Origin: CAWIHA01 sp963835855
GTDB taxonomy: Bacteria; Acidobacteriota; Terriglobia; Bryobacterales; Bryobacteraceae
Assembly: GCA_963835855.1 (NCBI GenBank)
Contig: CAWIHA010000030.1
Location: 1 to 41,290 of the forward strand
Direction: 5' to 3'
DNA length: 41,290 bases
Position 1 is the first letter of the stretch; each line of letters starts with the position of its first letter. The position numbers were made by a program, and so were the translations under genes. Positions 14,311-22,792 of this stretch are shown piece after piece. The notes beneath the pieces are model-generated. The model did no database searches and had not been told where the DNA came from. It saw only the letters and a list, made by a program, of their open reading frames with translations.

Positions 14311-15333
14311 CTAATGCCCGGTTGCGAGAACGATTCGAAAACGCGCCTTACCACTCATCATTCGCTCGTAGGCCTCCGCCGCGCGCTCCAACGGGAAGAC
14401 TTCCGTCCTGGGCCGCACGCCGGTTTGCGCGCTGAAAGCGAGCGTATCCTCCGCGTCGATCGGCGAACCGGAGGGCCAGCCCGCAACCGACCGGCGCCCT
14501 CCGATGAACAGGCCCGCCGGCACGTGGATCGGCTCATCGGCAGCGCCGGCGATGATGAGCTTCCCATTGATGCCCAGGCCGCCGAGCACCGCAGTCATTG
14601 CCTTCCCGCTCGTGACCGTTGCGAGGATGACCTTCGCGCCTCCCAGCTTGACCAGTTCTTCGGCAGCATCCTGCGACTGGCTGTCGATGTAATGCCTCGC
14701 GCCAAGCTGCTTTGCCAACTGCTCTTTGTCCTTTCCCCGCGCGACGGCAATGGTCTTGAAACCCATCTTGGCGGCGAACTGAATGCCCAGGTGGCCGAGC
14801 CCGCCTACTCCGAGCACGGCGACGGCGTCGCCCGCGCGCGCGCCGCTGTTCCGCAGAGCATTATAGGTAGTGATTCCGGCGCACATCAGCGGTCCCGCGT
14901 CGGCGGCTGAAAGCTCCTCTGGGATCAGCGCCAGCGCCTCGGCGCGAGCAATCATGTAATCGGCGTAGCCTCCGTCGCAAGAAATACCTGTTATGTGCGG
15001 CGCGGTGCGGCAGGTGACGAAATCGCCCCGGCGGCAGGAATCGCAATACCCACAGTGTCCTCCGTGCCAGCCAACTCCGACCCGCTGGCCGGTCTTCCAG
15101 CCAACGACGCCTGCGCCAGCCGCGTCAATGATTCCGGCGACTTCGTGTCCTGGAACTCGCGGGTATTGGATGCCCGGCCAGACGCCCTCTTTCGTAAACC
15201 AGTCGCTGTGGCAAATGCCGCAAGCTTGGACCTTGATTCGCACCGATCCGGGGCCGGGCTCCGGGATTTCGCGTTCCACGAGTTGAAAGGCCCCTTTCGG
15301 CTCTCGTACTTGAACAGCACGCATCCTCGACAT
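14311..15333 (-). CDS. Zinc-dependent alcohol dehydrogenase (MDR superfamily)
   Basis: This 340-residue NAD(P)-dependent dehydrogenase has catalytic zinc ligands Cys38-x2-His region (CGICHSDW) and GHE at 62-64. The structural zinc site has four cysteines at 94, 97, 100 and 108 (HCGYCDSCRRGDFVTC), and the Rossmann loop GVGGLGHLG lies near 175. The subgroup resembles AdhA/cinnamyl-alcohol-type dehydrogenases acting on primary alcohols or aldehydes. The substrate cannot be told. Two starts are close (15333 and 15324); a GGAGGAG site lies just upstream and slightly favours the second by spacing. It stands 43 bases upstream of the cupin gene on the same strand, so they may be co-transcribed. Confidence 0.9.
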   Translation of the reverse strand: MSRMRAVQVREPKGAFQLVEREIPEPGPGSVRIKVQACGICHSDWFTKEGVWPGIQYPRVPGHEVAGIIDAAGAGVVGWKTGQRVGVGWHGGHCGYCDSCRRGDFVTCRTAPHITGISCDGGYADYMIARAEALALIPEELSAADAGPLMCAGITTYNALRNSGARAGDAVAVLGVGGLGHLGIQFAAKMGFKTIAVARGKDKEQLAKQLGARHYIDSQSQDAAEELVKLGGAKVILATVTSGKAMTAVLGGLGINGKLIIAGAADEPIHVPAGLFIGGRRSVAGWPSGSPIDAEDTLAFSAQTGVRPRTEVFPLERAAEAYERMMSGKARFRIVLATGH

Positions 15334-15588
15334 AGCTCCTCCACTCGAATTCTACACGGCCCACGTGCTGGCTGGAATGAGGGATGCGGCCATGGCGCAC
15401 TATGGCCGCGGCCTTGCGTCGTCTTACGGGAAGCGGAACACGCACCCAGTTCCAACTTACGCCGTGTTGGACCGCAAGCATGCGGGGCGATGAGGAATCC
15501 AGGAGGCGGGGTTGCGCGTCTCCAAAGAGGGCTGCTGCGGGAGGCAGTTTGCGATTTCGAGCCGGAGTAGGCCGGAGCTGGTCCGTTC

Positions 15589-18132
15589 CTAGCCCTTCAC
15601 CACCACGTTCACCAACTTGTCGGGGACGACGATGATCTTGACGACCTGTTTGCCGCGCACGTGGGCCTGGACCTTTTCATCTGCCAGCGCCCTGCGCTCG
15701 AGCTCTTCGCGGGGCGTGCCGAAGAGCGCGGTGATGCGCCCGCGCAGCTTGCCGTTTACCTGCACCGGGATCTCGGCTTCCTCCTCGCGTGCGAGCTCGG
15801 GATCGTAACAGGGCCAGGACTGCCGGAATGCCTGCCCTTCGCGGCCGAGTTCTTCCCAGAGCTCTTGAGTCACGTAGGGAATGAACGGCGCGAGCACGAG
15901 CACCATTTTTTCCAGGATTTCGGCGAGAGCGGAGCCCGAGAGCCGTCCTTCGAGCGCTTGCAGCTCGTTGAGCAGCTCCATCGCCGCCGCAATCGAGGTG
16001 TTGAAGTGCCACCGGCTCTCGAAGTCTTCGGTGATCTTTTTTACGGTCTGATGGAGCTTGCGCAAAGCTCTTGTGTCGGCATCCGTGCGCGGATCTGCGC
16101 CCGGGCAGGCTTTCTCCGTATTTCGCGTAACGAAACGGTAGAAGCGCCCGATGAAGCGGTACATGCCCTCGACGCCGGACTCCTGCCAATCGAGATCGCG
16201 CTCGGGGGGCGCGGCAAAGAGCACAAACAGGCGCCCCGTATCGGCGCCGTAGTTTTCGACCATCTCGTCCGTGCCCACGGTGTTGCCGAGCGATTTCGAC
16301 ATCGCCGCTCCGTCCTTGAGCACCATTCCCTGCGTGAACAACTTTTCGGCCGGCTCATCGTTGCGGATCAGCCCGATGTCGCGCATCACCTTGGTGAAAA
16401 AGCGCGAGTAGATCAGGTGCAGAATGGCGTGCTCGACTCCGCCGATGTACTGGTCGATCGGAAACCAATAGGCGATCCTGCGCGAATCGTACGGCGCGAC
16501 GCCGTTATGCGCGTCGCAGTAGCGGTAGAAATACCAGGACGAATCGACGAACGTATCCATGGTGTCGCTCTCGCGCCGCGCCACGCCGCGGCAGCAGGGG
16601 CACCTCACGTTCATGAACTCAGGCACGTTCTCGAGCGGCGAGCGGCCGCGCCCGGTGATTTGAATATCGAGCGGCAGCACGACCGGGAGCTCGTTTTCGG
16701 GCACCGGCACGACGCCGCAGCGCTGGCAGTGGATCACCGGGATCGGCGTGCCCCAGTAGCGCTGCCGGGAGATGCCCCAGTCGCGAATGCGATATGTGAT
16801 CGAGCCTTTGCCGAAGCCTTCCTTTTCGGCCTTCGCCGTCATGCGCCGCCGCGCTTCGCCGCTCGCAACACTCGAGAATTCGCCCGAGTTCTCGACGATA
16901 CCGTCCTCGACGAATGCCTCTTTCATCGTGGACTCTTCGGCCAGCAGGCCATCCACCGGCTGGATGACCGGCCGCACCGGGATGCCGTATTTCCGGCAGA
17001 ACTCGAAGTCGCGCTCGTCGTGCGCCGGCACGGCCATGATCGCTCCGGTGCCATATTCGAGCAGCACGAAGTTGCCGATCCAGACCGGGATGCGCCGCTT
17101 GCTGTACGGGTTGATGGCGTAATGGCCCGTGAAGAAGCCTTCCTTCTCGACCTCGGCCGCGCTCTTGCGGCGCTGCGCTTCAATCATCCGCGCCAGGAGG
17201 CTCGCCTCCCTCTTAGCCCCGGCCAGCTCCCGCGAGAGCGGATGCTCCGGCGTGAGGATCACGCACGTGGCGCCGTAGATGGTATCGACGCGCGTCGTGA
17301 AGACGCGAATCGGCTTGCCTGAACCTTCCAGGGGAAAATCGATCTCGGCTCCCTCGGAGCGGCCGATCCAATTGCGCTGCATAGCCAGCACGCGCTCGGG
17401 CCAGCCGCCTTCAAGCTTGGCGATATCGGCGAGCAGCTCATCGGCGTATGCCGTGATTTTGAAGAACCATTGCTCGATCTCGCGCTGCTCCACCGGCGTC
17501 TGCTCGTGCCGCCAGCAGCAGCCGTCCACCACCTGCTCGTTGGCCAGCACGGTGGCGCACTCCGGGCACCAGTTCACGCGCGAATTCTTGCGGTAAGCCA
17601 GGCCGCGCTCGAGCATCTTCAGAAAGAACCACTGGTTCCAGCGGTAATACTCTGGCTCGCAGGTGGAGATCTCGCGGTCCCAGTCGTAACTGAAGGCGAA
17701 GCGGCGATGCGTCTTTTTCATCTCCGCGATGTTGGCCAGCGTCCAGTCGCGCGGGTGCATGCCGCGCTTGATGGCCGCGTTCTCCGCCGGAAGGCCGAAG
17801 GCGTCCCAGCCCATCGGGTGCAGCACGTTGAAGCCGCGCATCCATTTATATCGCGCCAGTGCGTCGCCGATGGTGTAGTTGCGCACGTGCCCCATGTGGA
17901 GCGCGCCGCTCGGGTACGGCAGCATCTCGAGCACGTAATACTTCGGCTTGGAGGCGCGGACTGCGCCGGCTTGCGGCCTCTGGCCGGGAAGCGCAGTCTG
18001 CGGAGCCGGGGAACGGCCACGCCCTGTTTCCTGGAGAGATTCCTCTTCGGCCTGATAGAGCGCGGGCATCGCGTTCCAGCGCTCCAGCCACTTCAGTTCG
18101 ATGTTTTTGTGGTCGTAAGTCTTCTCCAGCAT
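15589..18132 (-). CDS. leuS: Leucyl-tRNA synthetase
   Basis: This class I synthetase of 847 residues charges tRNA-Leu in the cytosol. The HIGH-type motif is LHMGHVRNYTIGD (near 79-91). The CP1 editing domain includes FTTRVDTIYGATC. The KMSKS loop near 608 reads AAMSKSLGN, with the first Lys of the motif replaced by Ala. The zinc-region cysteines are present (NWCPECATVLANEQV, INPYSKR). Between residues 32 and 61, just before KPKYYVLEM, there is an insertion of about 30 residues (QETGRGRSPAPQTALPG and on) not normal for LeuS; its DNA is a palindrome (see separate entry). The rest is full length and intact, so the enzyme is presumably functional. It lies four bases downstream of the endonuclease IV gene on the same strand. 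Confidence 0.95.
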   Translation of the reverse strand: MLEKTYDHKNIELKWLERWNAMPALYQAEEESLQETGRGRSPAPQTALPGQRPQAGAVRASKPKYYVLEMLPYPSGALHMGHVRNYTIGDALARYKWMRGFNVLHPMGWDAFGLPAENAAIKRGMHPRDWTLANIAEMKKTHRRFAFSYDWDREISTCEPEYYRWNQWFFLKMLERGLAYRKNSRVNWCPECATVLANEQVVDGCCWRHEQTPVEQREIEQWFFKITAYADELLADIAKLEGGWPERVLAMQRNWIGRSEGAEIDFPLEGSGKPIRVFTTRVDTIYGATCVILTPEHPLSRELAGAKREASLLARMIEAQRRKSAAEVEKEGFFTGHYAINPYSKRRIPVWIGNFVLLEYGTGAIMAVPAHDERDFEFCRKYGIPVRPVIQPVDGLLAEESTMKEAFVEDGIVENSGEFSSVASGEARRRMTAKAEKEGFGKGSITYRIRDWGISRQRYWGTPIPVIHCQRCGVVPVPENELPVVLPLDIQITGRGRSPLENVPEFMNVRCPCCRGVARRESDTMDTFVDSSWYFYRYCDAHNGVAPYDSRRIAYWFPIDQYIGGVEHAILHLIYSRFFTKVMRDIGLIRNDEPAEKLFTQGMVLKDGAAMSKSLGNTVGTDEMVENYGADTGRLFVLFAAPPERDLDWQESGVEGMYRFIGRFYRFVTRNTEKACPGADPRTDADTRALRKLHQTVKKITEDFESRWHFNTSIAAAMELLNELQALEGRLSGSALAEILEKMVLVLAPFIPYVTQELWEELGREGQAFRQSWPCYDPELAREEEAEIPVQVNGKLRGRITALFGTPREELERRALADEKVQAHVRGKQVVKIIVVPDKLVNVVVKG
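17950..18039 (-). repeat. In-frame palindromic insertion inside leuS
   Basis: Perfect 8-base arms (GACTGCGC at 17959 and GCGCAGTC at 17991) enclose a second nested pair (CCGGC with GCCGG). The element adds about 30 codons, including TGRGRSPAPQ, to LeuS without breaking the frame. This resembles palindromic elements that insert into genes, such as the Rickettsia RPEs, or REP-type repeats. No second copy was found in this window. Confidence 0.6.
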
Positions 18133-18136
18133 AACG

Positions 18137-19063
18137 TTAACCGCGTGACCGCCCGCCCTGCGGCGGACGGCCGCGCCTCGACAACCGCCACAGCGTTTCC
18201 ACGTTGCGCCGGTCGTCGCCTTTCCGGTCGAGCGGTGTCTCCAGGATAAAGGGTTTTGAACGCAGCTTCGGATGCGCGAGAATACGGCGGAACCCCGCGG
18301 CGCCGATGTAGCCTTCTCCGATGTGCTGGTGGCGGTCGGCGTGCGAACCGAGCGGCGTTTTCGAATCGTTCGCGTGAATCACTCTGACGTTTCCCAGGCC
18401 CAGCAGCTCTTCCGCTTGCCGAACGGTGTGGCGCAGGCCTTCCGCGGTTGCCACGTCGTAGTCCGAAGCGAGGCAGTGCGCGGTATCCAGGCAGAACCCG
18501 ATTTCCGCATCGATATGTTTGGCGCCTGCCTCGCGCATCGCTTTTAACTCTTCGAAGCGCCCGCCGAGCCTGGTTCCGCCTCCGGCCGTGTTCTCGATCA
18601 GAATGACCAGCCGCTTCAGCTTGAGGCCGCGCGTCGCCGCCCGCAGCGATTCGATCACCGTGCGAATCCCTTGCTCGAGGCCTTGATCGCCGTAACTTCC
18701 TGGATGTGCGACCAGATAGTCGCCGCCGATCTCGACGGCCCGTTTGACCTCGCCGCGGAACGCCGCGACCGATTGCTCGTGCAGCCGTGGATTGCGCGCG
18801 GCCAGGTTGATCAGGTAATTATCGTGAATCACGAGCGGCGTCAGATCCAACCGCTCGCGCGCCGCCTTGAGCTTCTTTACTTCGCCGGGATCGAGCCTGC
18901 CCGCACGCCACATCCGGGGGCTCGCGGAGAAAATCTGAAACGTGTTTGCGCCGAGTCCGGCGGCCTTCAAAGTGGCTCTTTCAAGTGACCCCGCAATGGA
19001 GGTGTGAATCCCGATCCGCAGATTTTCATCGTACCAAAATTCCTGTAACCGGCTGCAATGCAA
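18137..19063 (-). CDS. nfo: Endonuclease IV (AP endonuclease, family 2)
   Basis: This zinc-dependent DNA repair enzyme cuts 5' to abasic sites in base-excision repair. The 308-residue TIM barrel carries the metal-binding landmarks in order: GIHTSIAGS, VIHDNYLINLA, LVAHPGSYG, ILIENTAGGGT, GFCLDTAHCLASDYD, VIHANDSKTPLGSHADRHQHIGEG and a closing ILETP. The conserved core begins at LRIGIHTS, 14 residues in; ATG 19063 is the only standard start in this frame, and no good ribosome site precedes it. It is divergent from the YceI gene with 15 bases between, and is directly upstream of leuS. The last dozen residues are Arg/Gly-rich and variable. Confidence 0.92.
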   Translation of the reverse strand: MHCSRLQEFWYDENLRIGIHTSIAGSLERATLKAAGLGANTFQIFSASPRMWRAGRLDPGEVKKLKAARERLDLTPLVIHDNYLINLAARNPRLHEQSVAAFRGEVKRAVEIGGDYLVAHPGSYGDQGLEQGIRTVIESLRAATRGLKLKRLVILIENTAGGGTRLGGRFEELKAMREAGAKHIDAEIGFCLDTAHCLASDYDVATAEGLRHTVRQAEELLGLGNVRVIHANDSKTPLGSHADRHQHIGEGYIGAAGFRRILAHPKLRSKPFILETPLDRKGDDRRNVETLWRLSRRGRPPQGGRSRG

Positions 19064-19078
19064 GGCATCTCTTGAGGT

Positions 19079-19660
19079 ATGTGGAGAGCGCTGGCTATCA
19101 TTTTGCTAACAGTGATCGAGCCTGCGATCAAGCTGGCGATCGCGCCTGGGCCGGGGAACACGATCCATCTCGAAGTCGAAAAGACCGGCCTATGGAGCGG
19201 ACGAAAGCACGATTTTACCTTCGGTCGCTATCGGGGAACGGTGCTTTACGATCGCGACAATCCAGCGCAATCGCAGGTACAACTCACAGTGGAAGCCGCA
19301 AGCATTATTAGTCACGACGCGTGGGTCAGCGAAAGCGACCGCAAGAAGCTCATCGACTACACGCTCGGTCCGCACGTGCTGGACGTGAAGCGGTATCCAG
19401 AGATCACATTCGCCTCGAGCCGAATCGCGCCGGCCGGCGCCGCGGCTTACGATGTCGAAGGTATGCTGACCATTCGCGGTGTGCCCAAGCCCGTGATCGT
19501 GCATGTCACAGCGCGGCCCGATTTCTCATTCCAGGGGACGGCGGTGTTGCGAATGACCGCCTGGGGCATCAAGCCGCCTTCGGCGGCGCTCGGTCTCATT
19601 GGTACCAAGGACGAAATGCGATTCTCGTTCACGCTCGAGGCGGCGGCTCGCTATTCGTAA
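19079..19660 (+). CDS. YceI-like periplasmic protein
   Basis: This 193-residue protein has an N-terminal hydrophobic signal segment (MWRALAIILLTVI) and a YceI beta-barrel domain. Family features are VEKTGLWSGRKHDFTFGRYRG near the start, a central LDVKRYPEITFASSRI and a closing sequence in LGLIGTKDEMRFSFTLE. YceI proteins bind lipid-like isoprenoids in a lipocalin-like cavity and are periplasmic; some relate to stress or polyisoprenoid metabolism. The exact ligand is unknown. Its last 10 bases overlap the end of the convergent aldo/keto reductase gene. Confidence 0.85.
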   Translation: MWRALAIILLTVIEPAIKLAIAPGPGNTIHLEVEKTGLWSGRKHDFTFGRYRGTVLYDRDNPAQSQVQLTVEAASIISHDAWVSESDRKKLIDYTLGPHVLDVKRYPEITFASSRIAPAGAAAYDVEGMLTIRGVPKPVIVHVTARPDFSFQGTAVLRMTAWGIKPPSAALGLIGTKDEMRFSFTLEAAARYS

Positions 19661-20625
19661 TAATTCTTATCCCAGGCGTGCTTTCTCAGGACCGCCAGGG
19701 TCCGCTTGCCGAGCGGGCCCTTCTCCGATGCGGCGCAGTTTGCCTTCACGTTCCGAATTTTCCGCATGCCCGGGATGACCGTCGAGACGGCCGGGTGCGA
19801 CAAGCAGAAGCGTAATGCGACCTCGGGCAGGCTGCCAGCCGCTTCGCCGAGGTCGTGTTGCAAGGCCGCGACGTGCTCAACCACCTGCCGCTTCCGATCG
19901 CCGCTGAAGTAGGAGTTGCGAAAGTCACCTGGCGGGAAGGTCGTATTCCCGGTGATCGTTCCCGTCAGCGCGCCTTCGTCCAACGGAACCCGCGCGAGCA
20001 CGCCGATCTTGTGCTCGATGCACAACGGGAACAGGTTCTTCTGCGGGCTCTGATCGAAAATGTTGTAAATCACCTGCACGGTGTCGATCAGGCCGGTTTT
20101 GATGAGTTCGAGCGCCGTGTCCGGCTGGTGATCGTTGATCGAGATGCCGAATGCGCGGATCTTGCCGGAGCGCTTCAAGTCCTCCGCCCCGCGCCGCCAT
20201 TCGTCGCGGCCGATCCATTCGGGGTTCCAGACGTGGAGTTGCTGAAGACCGATCTGCTCGAGGCCGAAGTTCTTCAGGCTCCGCTCCGTCGAATCCATGA
20301 TGTATCGATACGGGAACACTTCTTCGATGCCAATGCCGGGCTGCGCCGGCCAAAGCAGGTTTTTCGGCGGAACCTTGGTGGCGACATAGATTTTCTTGCC
20401 GGCCTCGCGCACGACCCGCCCGGCCAGAGTTTCGCTGTGGCCGTCGCCATAGGCGAGCGCGGTATCAATGAAGTTCAAGCCAAGCTCAATCGCTGTTCGC
20501 AGCGCGGCCAGCGACTCGTCGTCCTGACTGCCCTGCCACATCGCCCCGCCGATGCCCCAGGCGCCGTAACCGATCTCGCTGACTTCCCAATTCGTTCTGC
20601 CAAGTGTTCGATATCGCATGATCAT
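19651..20625 (-). CDS. Aldo/keto reductase
   Basis: This 324-residue NADPH-dependent oxidoreductase has an (alpha/beta)8 barrel. The catalytic set is visible: Asp and Tyr in NFIDTALAYGDGHSE, Lys in VATKVPP and a His in LQQLHVWN. The closing VSTVIPGMRKIRNVKAN is the usual cofactor-binding segment. The substrate is unknown; such proteins reduce aldehydes, keto sugars or methylglyoxal. It may start at either Met of MIMRYRTLGRTN (20625 or 20619); a TATATA sequence lies directly upstream, suggesting a very short leader. Confidence 0.9.
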   Translation of the reverse strand: MIMRYRTLGRTNWEVSEIGYGAWGIGGAMWQGSQDDESLAALRTAIELGLNFIDTALAYGDGHSETLAGRVVREAGKKIYVATKVPPKNLLWPAQPGIGIEEVFPYRYIMDSTERSLKNFGLEQIGLQQLHVWNPEWIGRDEWRRGAEDLKRSGKIRAFGISINDHQPDTALELIKTGLIDTVQVIYNIFDQSPQKNLFPLCIEHKIGVLARVPLDEGALTGTITGNTTFPPGDFRNSYFSGDRKRQVVEHVAALQHDLGEAAGSLPEVALRFCLSHPAVSTVIPGMRKIRNVKANCAASEKGPLGKRTLAVLRKHAWDKNYYE

Positions 20626-20723
20626 CTATATATTTGCAGGTTTTGATGTGTTTGGGAGGGAAGCGGCCGCGGCCGCCGGTGAAAGGACCGATGAGGGAGC
20701 TTAGCTCGCGGGCGCGCCGAGGG

Positions 20724-20740
20724 TACAATTGAAGTGCCCG
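20724..20740 (+). promoter_or_regulatory. Probable -10 element for a leaderless transcript
   Basis: TACAAT at 20724-20729 lies 12 bases before ATG 20741, with a weak TTAGCT 17 bases upstream. At this spacing transcription would start at or very near the ATG, leaving no room for a ribosome site, and none is seen. Confidence 0.45.
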
Positions 20741-21520
20741 ATGTTCCGCGTCAGTATCCTCCTGTTTCTCCTCGCCGTGGCCGCTTTCGCCGCGAATTGC
20801 CGCCTCTATTTGAAGGATGGAACTTATCAGATCGTGCGCGAGTACCAAGTCAATGGCAGCCGCGTTCGCTACTACAGCGTCGAGCGTAGCGAGTGGGAGG
20901 AAATTCCTCTCAGCCTGGTCGATTTGACGCGCACCGACGCGGAGAACAAAGCGCGCGAGGAACGCATCCGTAAGGAGGCCGAAGAAGCCGCCGCGGAGGA
21001 AAAACTCGAGCGGCAGCAGCGGGAAGAGCGGGAGAAAGTTCCGCAAGAAGCCGGCGTCTACCTCGTGGCGGGCACGGAGCTGAAGACGCTCAGGCAGGCT
21101 GAAGCGAAGGTGGTCACAAACAAAGGCCGGTCCGTGTTGAAAGTGATGTCTCCTCTTCCGGTCGTCTCCGGCAAGGCCGCCGTCGAGCTCGACGGCGAGC
21201 ATTCCTCGAACGCCGTTGCGGTGGACCGGCCTGAGTTCTACATCCGGCTGGCCTTGGACGAGCGCTTCGGAATTGTTAGGATGGGCGCGAAGAAGGGCGC
21301 GCGCATCGTTCAGAAGTGGAGCATCCTCCCGGTCACCAAGGAGCTCGTCGAGCAGCAGCAGGACGTGCGGATTTTCCACAGGCAGGTCGATGACGCCCTT
21401 TACAAGATCTGGCCCGCACAGCCGCTCGAGCCCGGCGAGTACGCCGTCATCGAGTGGACCCAGGGCCAGGGCAACATCGAGACCTGGGATTTTACCTACC
21501 ACCCCGGCGCAGCCCATTAG
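20741..21520 (+). CDS. Exported protein of unknown function with charged coiled coil
   Basis: This 259-residue protein has a clear signal peptide (FRVSILLFLLAVAAFA, cleavage before ANC). After the signal, CRLYLKDGTYQIVREY resembles short SH3-like or Ig-like motifs seen in many exported acidobacterial proteins. Residues about 70-105 are Glu/Arg-rich and likely coiled coil (EERIRKEAEEAAAEEKLERQ). The remainder is a beta-rich domain with no motif I recognise, ending in IEWTQGQGNIETWDFTYH. ATG 20741 is preferred over the in-frame TTG at 20729, which overlaps the -10 element. It is divergent from the aldo/keto reductase. Confidence 0.75.
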   Translation: MFRVSILLFLLAVAAFAANCRLYLKDGTYQIVREYQVNGSRVRYYSVERSEWEEIPLSLVDLTRTDAENKAREERIRKEAEEAAAEEKLERQQREEREKVPQEAGVYLVAGTELKTLRQAEAKVVTNKGRSVLKVMSPLPVVSGKAAVELDGEHSSNAVAVDRPEFYIRLALDERFGIVRMGAKKGARIVQKWSILPVTKELVEQQQDVRIFHRQVDDALYKIWPAQPLEPGEYAVIEWTQGQGNIETWDFTYHPGAAH

Positions 21521-21820
21521 CCGCGGGCACTGCAGCTCAGCTGCCGTAGCGATACGAAAAACGATCCCCGCCCCCGTTTTGGATTTCGCAAAAGTACTAT
21601 CGGCGCCACCGGACCTAAATCCATACGAAAGGCGTATCTCTAGCTTAGCCTATTATTTTCATCAGTTTGCGGTGCAGATAGTACGCGAGAGGCTACTGGT
21701 ACTCAAAAACGATTAAGAGTTGACACGGCCAAACCAATTGTCTACGATATCCCAAGTAGTGGTGGAAGAGGTCATTGCCCGCCGAAGGCTGATGTGTAGG
21801 CGGGCAGAAGGCAGCGGTTT
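21521..21820 (+). promoter_or_regulatory. Promoter region of the PEP-CTERM gene
   Basis: No gene is seen in these 300 bases. A near-consensus sigma-70 promoter is present: TTGACA at 21720-21725, a 17-base spacer and TACGAT at 21743-21748, leaving a leader of about 70 bases. It is one of the strongest promoters visible in the window. The first 200 bases show nothing recognisable. Confidence 0.65.
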
Positions 21821-22666
21821 ATGGAGAAAAAGAGTGGCGTCTTTGCGCTGACGTTGGTGCTTTGCACGCTCGCAGTGCCGGCTTCTGCAACTCCAATTAT
21901 CCCGGGTCTTTACGGCACGGGATTCATCACGGGCGGAGGATCGCTCCAGAGCCAAATGGGTGCAGAGGGAAACTGGTCCCTCTTCACCACGAGTATTACC
22001 ACCTGGCCCGGAAACTGGCCTTCGACTCCCCCGAGCGGCACCTCAGCGACAGCGTACGTGGTGCAGAGAACCGACACATACAGTAATGTGATGTTCCCGT
22101 TTGCCGGAGGGTGGCAAGATAACAGTTCGACTGCGCAATGGATCGCACCCCAAGCGAGCTACGCATACTGGAACGTCGGTGGAACGAGTGGCGACCCGGC
22201 CGGCTTGTATGTTTACAGCCTGTCTTTCGACCTGACCGGTTACGACCCTAACACTGCCTCCATTACGGGCACCTGGTATGCGGACAATGCCGGGGCGCTT
22301 TACCTGAACGACGCCCTGACCAGTTCCTTCAGTCCCAATGTGACTATTGCATCCGGCAATACCGACTTCCCAAGTGGCTACACCGGACCCGATCCCTATT
22401 CTTTCGAAACGAGTGCAAGTGACCCCACTCTTCCCGCAGACTTTCATACGTTCACGCTCAACAGCGGTTTCGTCAGTGGCGTGAACTATCTGGATTTCGT
22501 GATTTACAATGCTCCAGGTACCTGCGTTGAACCTGGCGTTTGTGGAGATCCAAGCGGCCTGCAGGCAAGTCTGAGTGGAACAGCGAATTTAGTACCAGAG
22601 CCGGGCACATTTCTACTGTTGGGCGCCGGCCTGATCCTGATCGGCGGCTTCCGCCGCCGCAAGTAG
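21821..22666 (+). CDS. PEP-CTERM sorting domain protein
   Basis: This 281-residue exported protein has an N-terminal signal peptide (SGVFALTLVLCTLAVPASA). A beta-rich body is low in Lys and rich in Thr, Ser and Gly. The C-terminus is a textbook PEP-CTERM anchor: VPEPGTFLLLGAG, a hydrophobic run, then GGFRRRK. The tail is recognised by exosortase, which cleaves it and attaches the protein to the surface or matrix. Known genomes with this tail encode an exopolysaccharide locus, and here a glycosyltransferase block starts 170 bases downstream. Body residues such as FDLTGYDPNTASITGTWYADN suggest a lectin-like sandwich; no enzyme motif is seen. No exosortase gene lies in the window. Confidence 0.92.
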   Translation: MEKKSGVFALTLVLCTLAVPASATPIIPGLYGTGFITGGGSLQSQMGAEGNWSLFTTSITTWPGNWPSTPPSGTSATAYVVQRTDTYSNVMFPFAGGWQDNSSTAQWIAPQASYAYWNVGGTSGDPAGLYVYSLSFDLTGYDPNTASITGTWYADNAGALYLNDALTSSFSPNVTIASGNTDFPSGYTGPDPYSFETSASDPTLPADFHTFTLNSGFVSGVNYLDFVIYNAPGTCVEPGVCGDPSGLQASLSGTANLVPEPGTFLLLGAGLILIGGFRRRK

Positions 22667-22792
22667 GCCCGCTCCGGCGCGAAATAGAATCTCAAGCATA
22701 TGAGTGCGCGGGGCCGGCGTGTGCATCGTGAGTGCGTCTTTGCTAGACTACCCCCTCAGGTTTCGAGCGGATTAATTTCCTAGGAGGAGCAA

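Noticed and set aside
14311..15333. Threonine dehydrogenase (tdh) partner of kbl
   Set aside because: It is a zinc MDR enzyme, but sequence pattern fits AdhA/cinnamyl-type alcohol dehydrogenases and it is on the opposite strand.
15661..17322. Long plus-strand open frame (553 codons) opposite leuS
   Set aside because: It is the antisense shadow of leuS; His/Arg/Asp-rich with no domain, while leuS has all its motifs.
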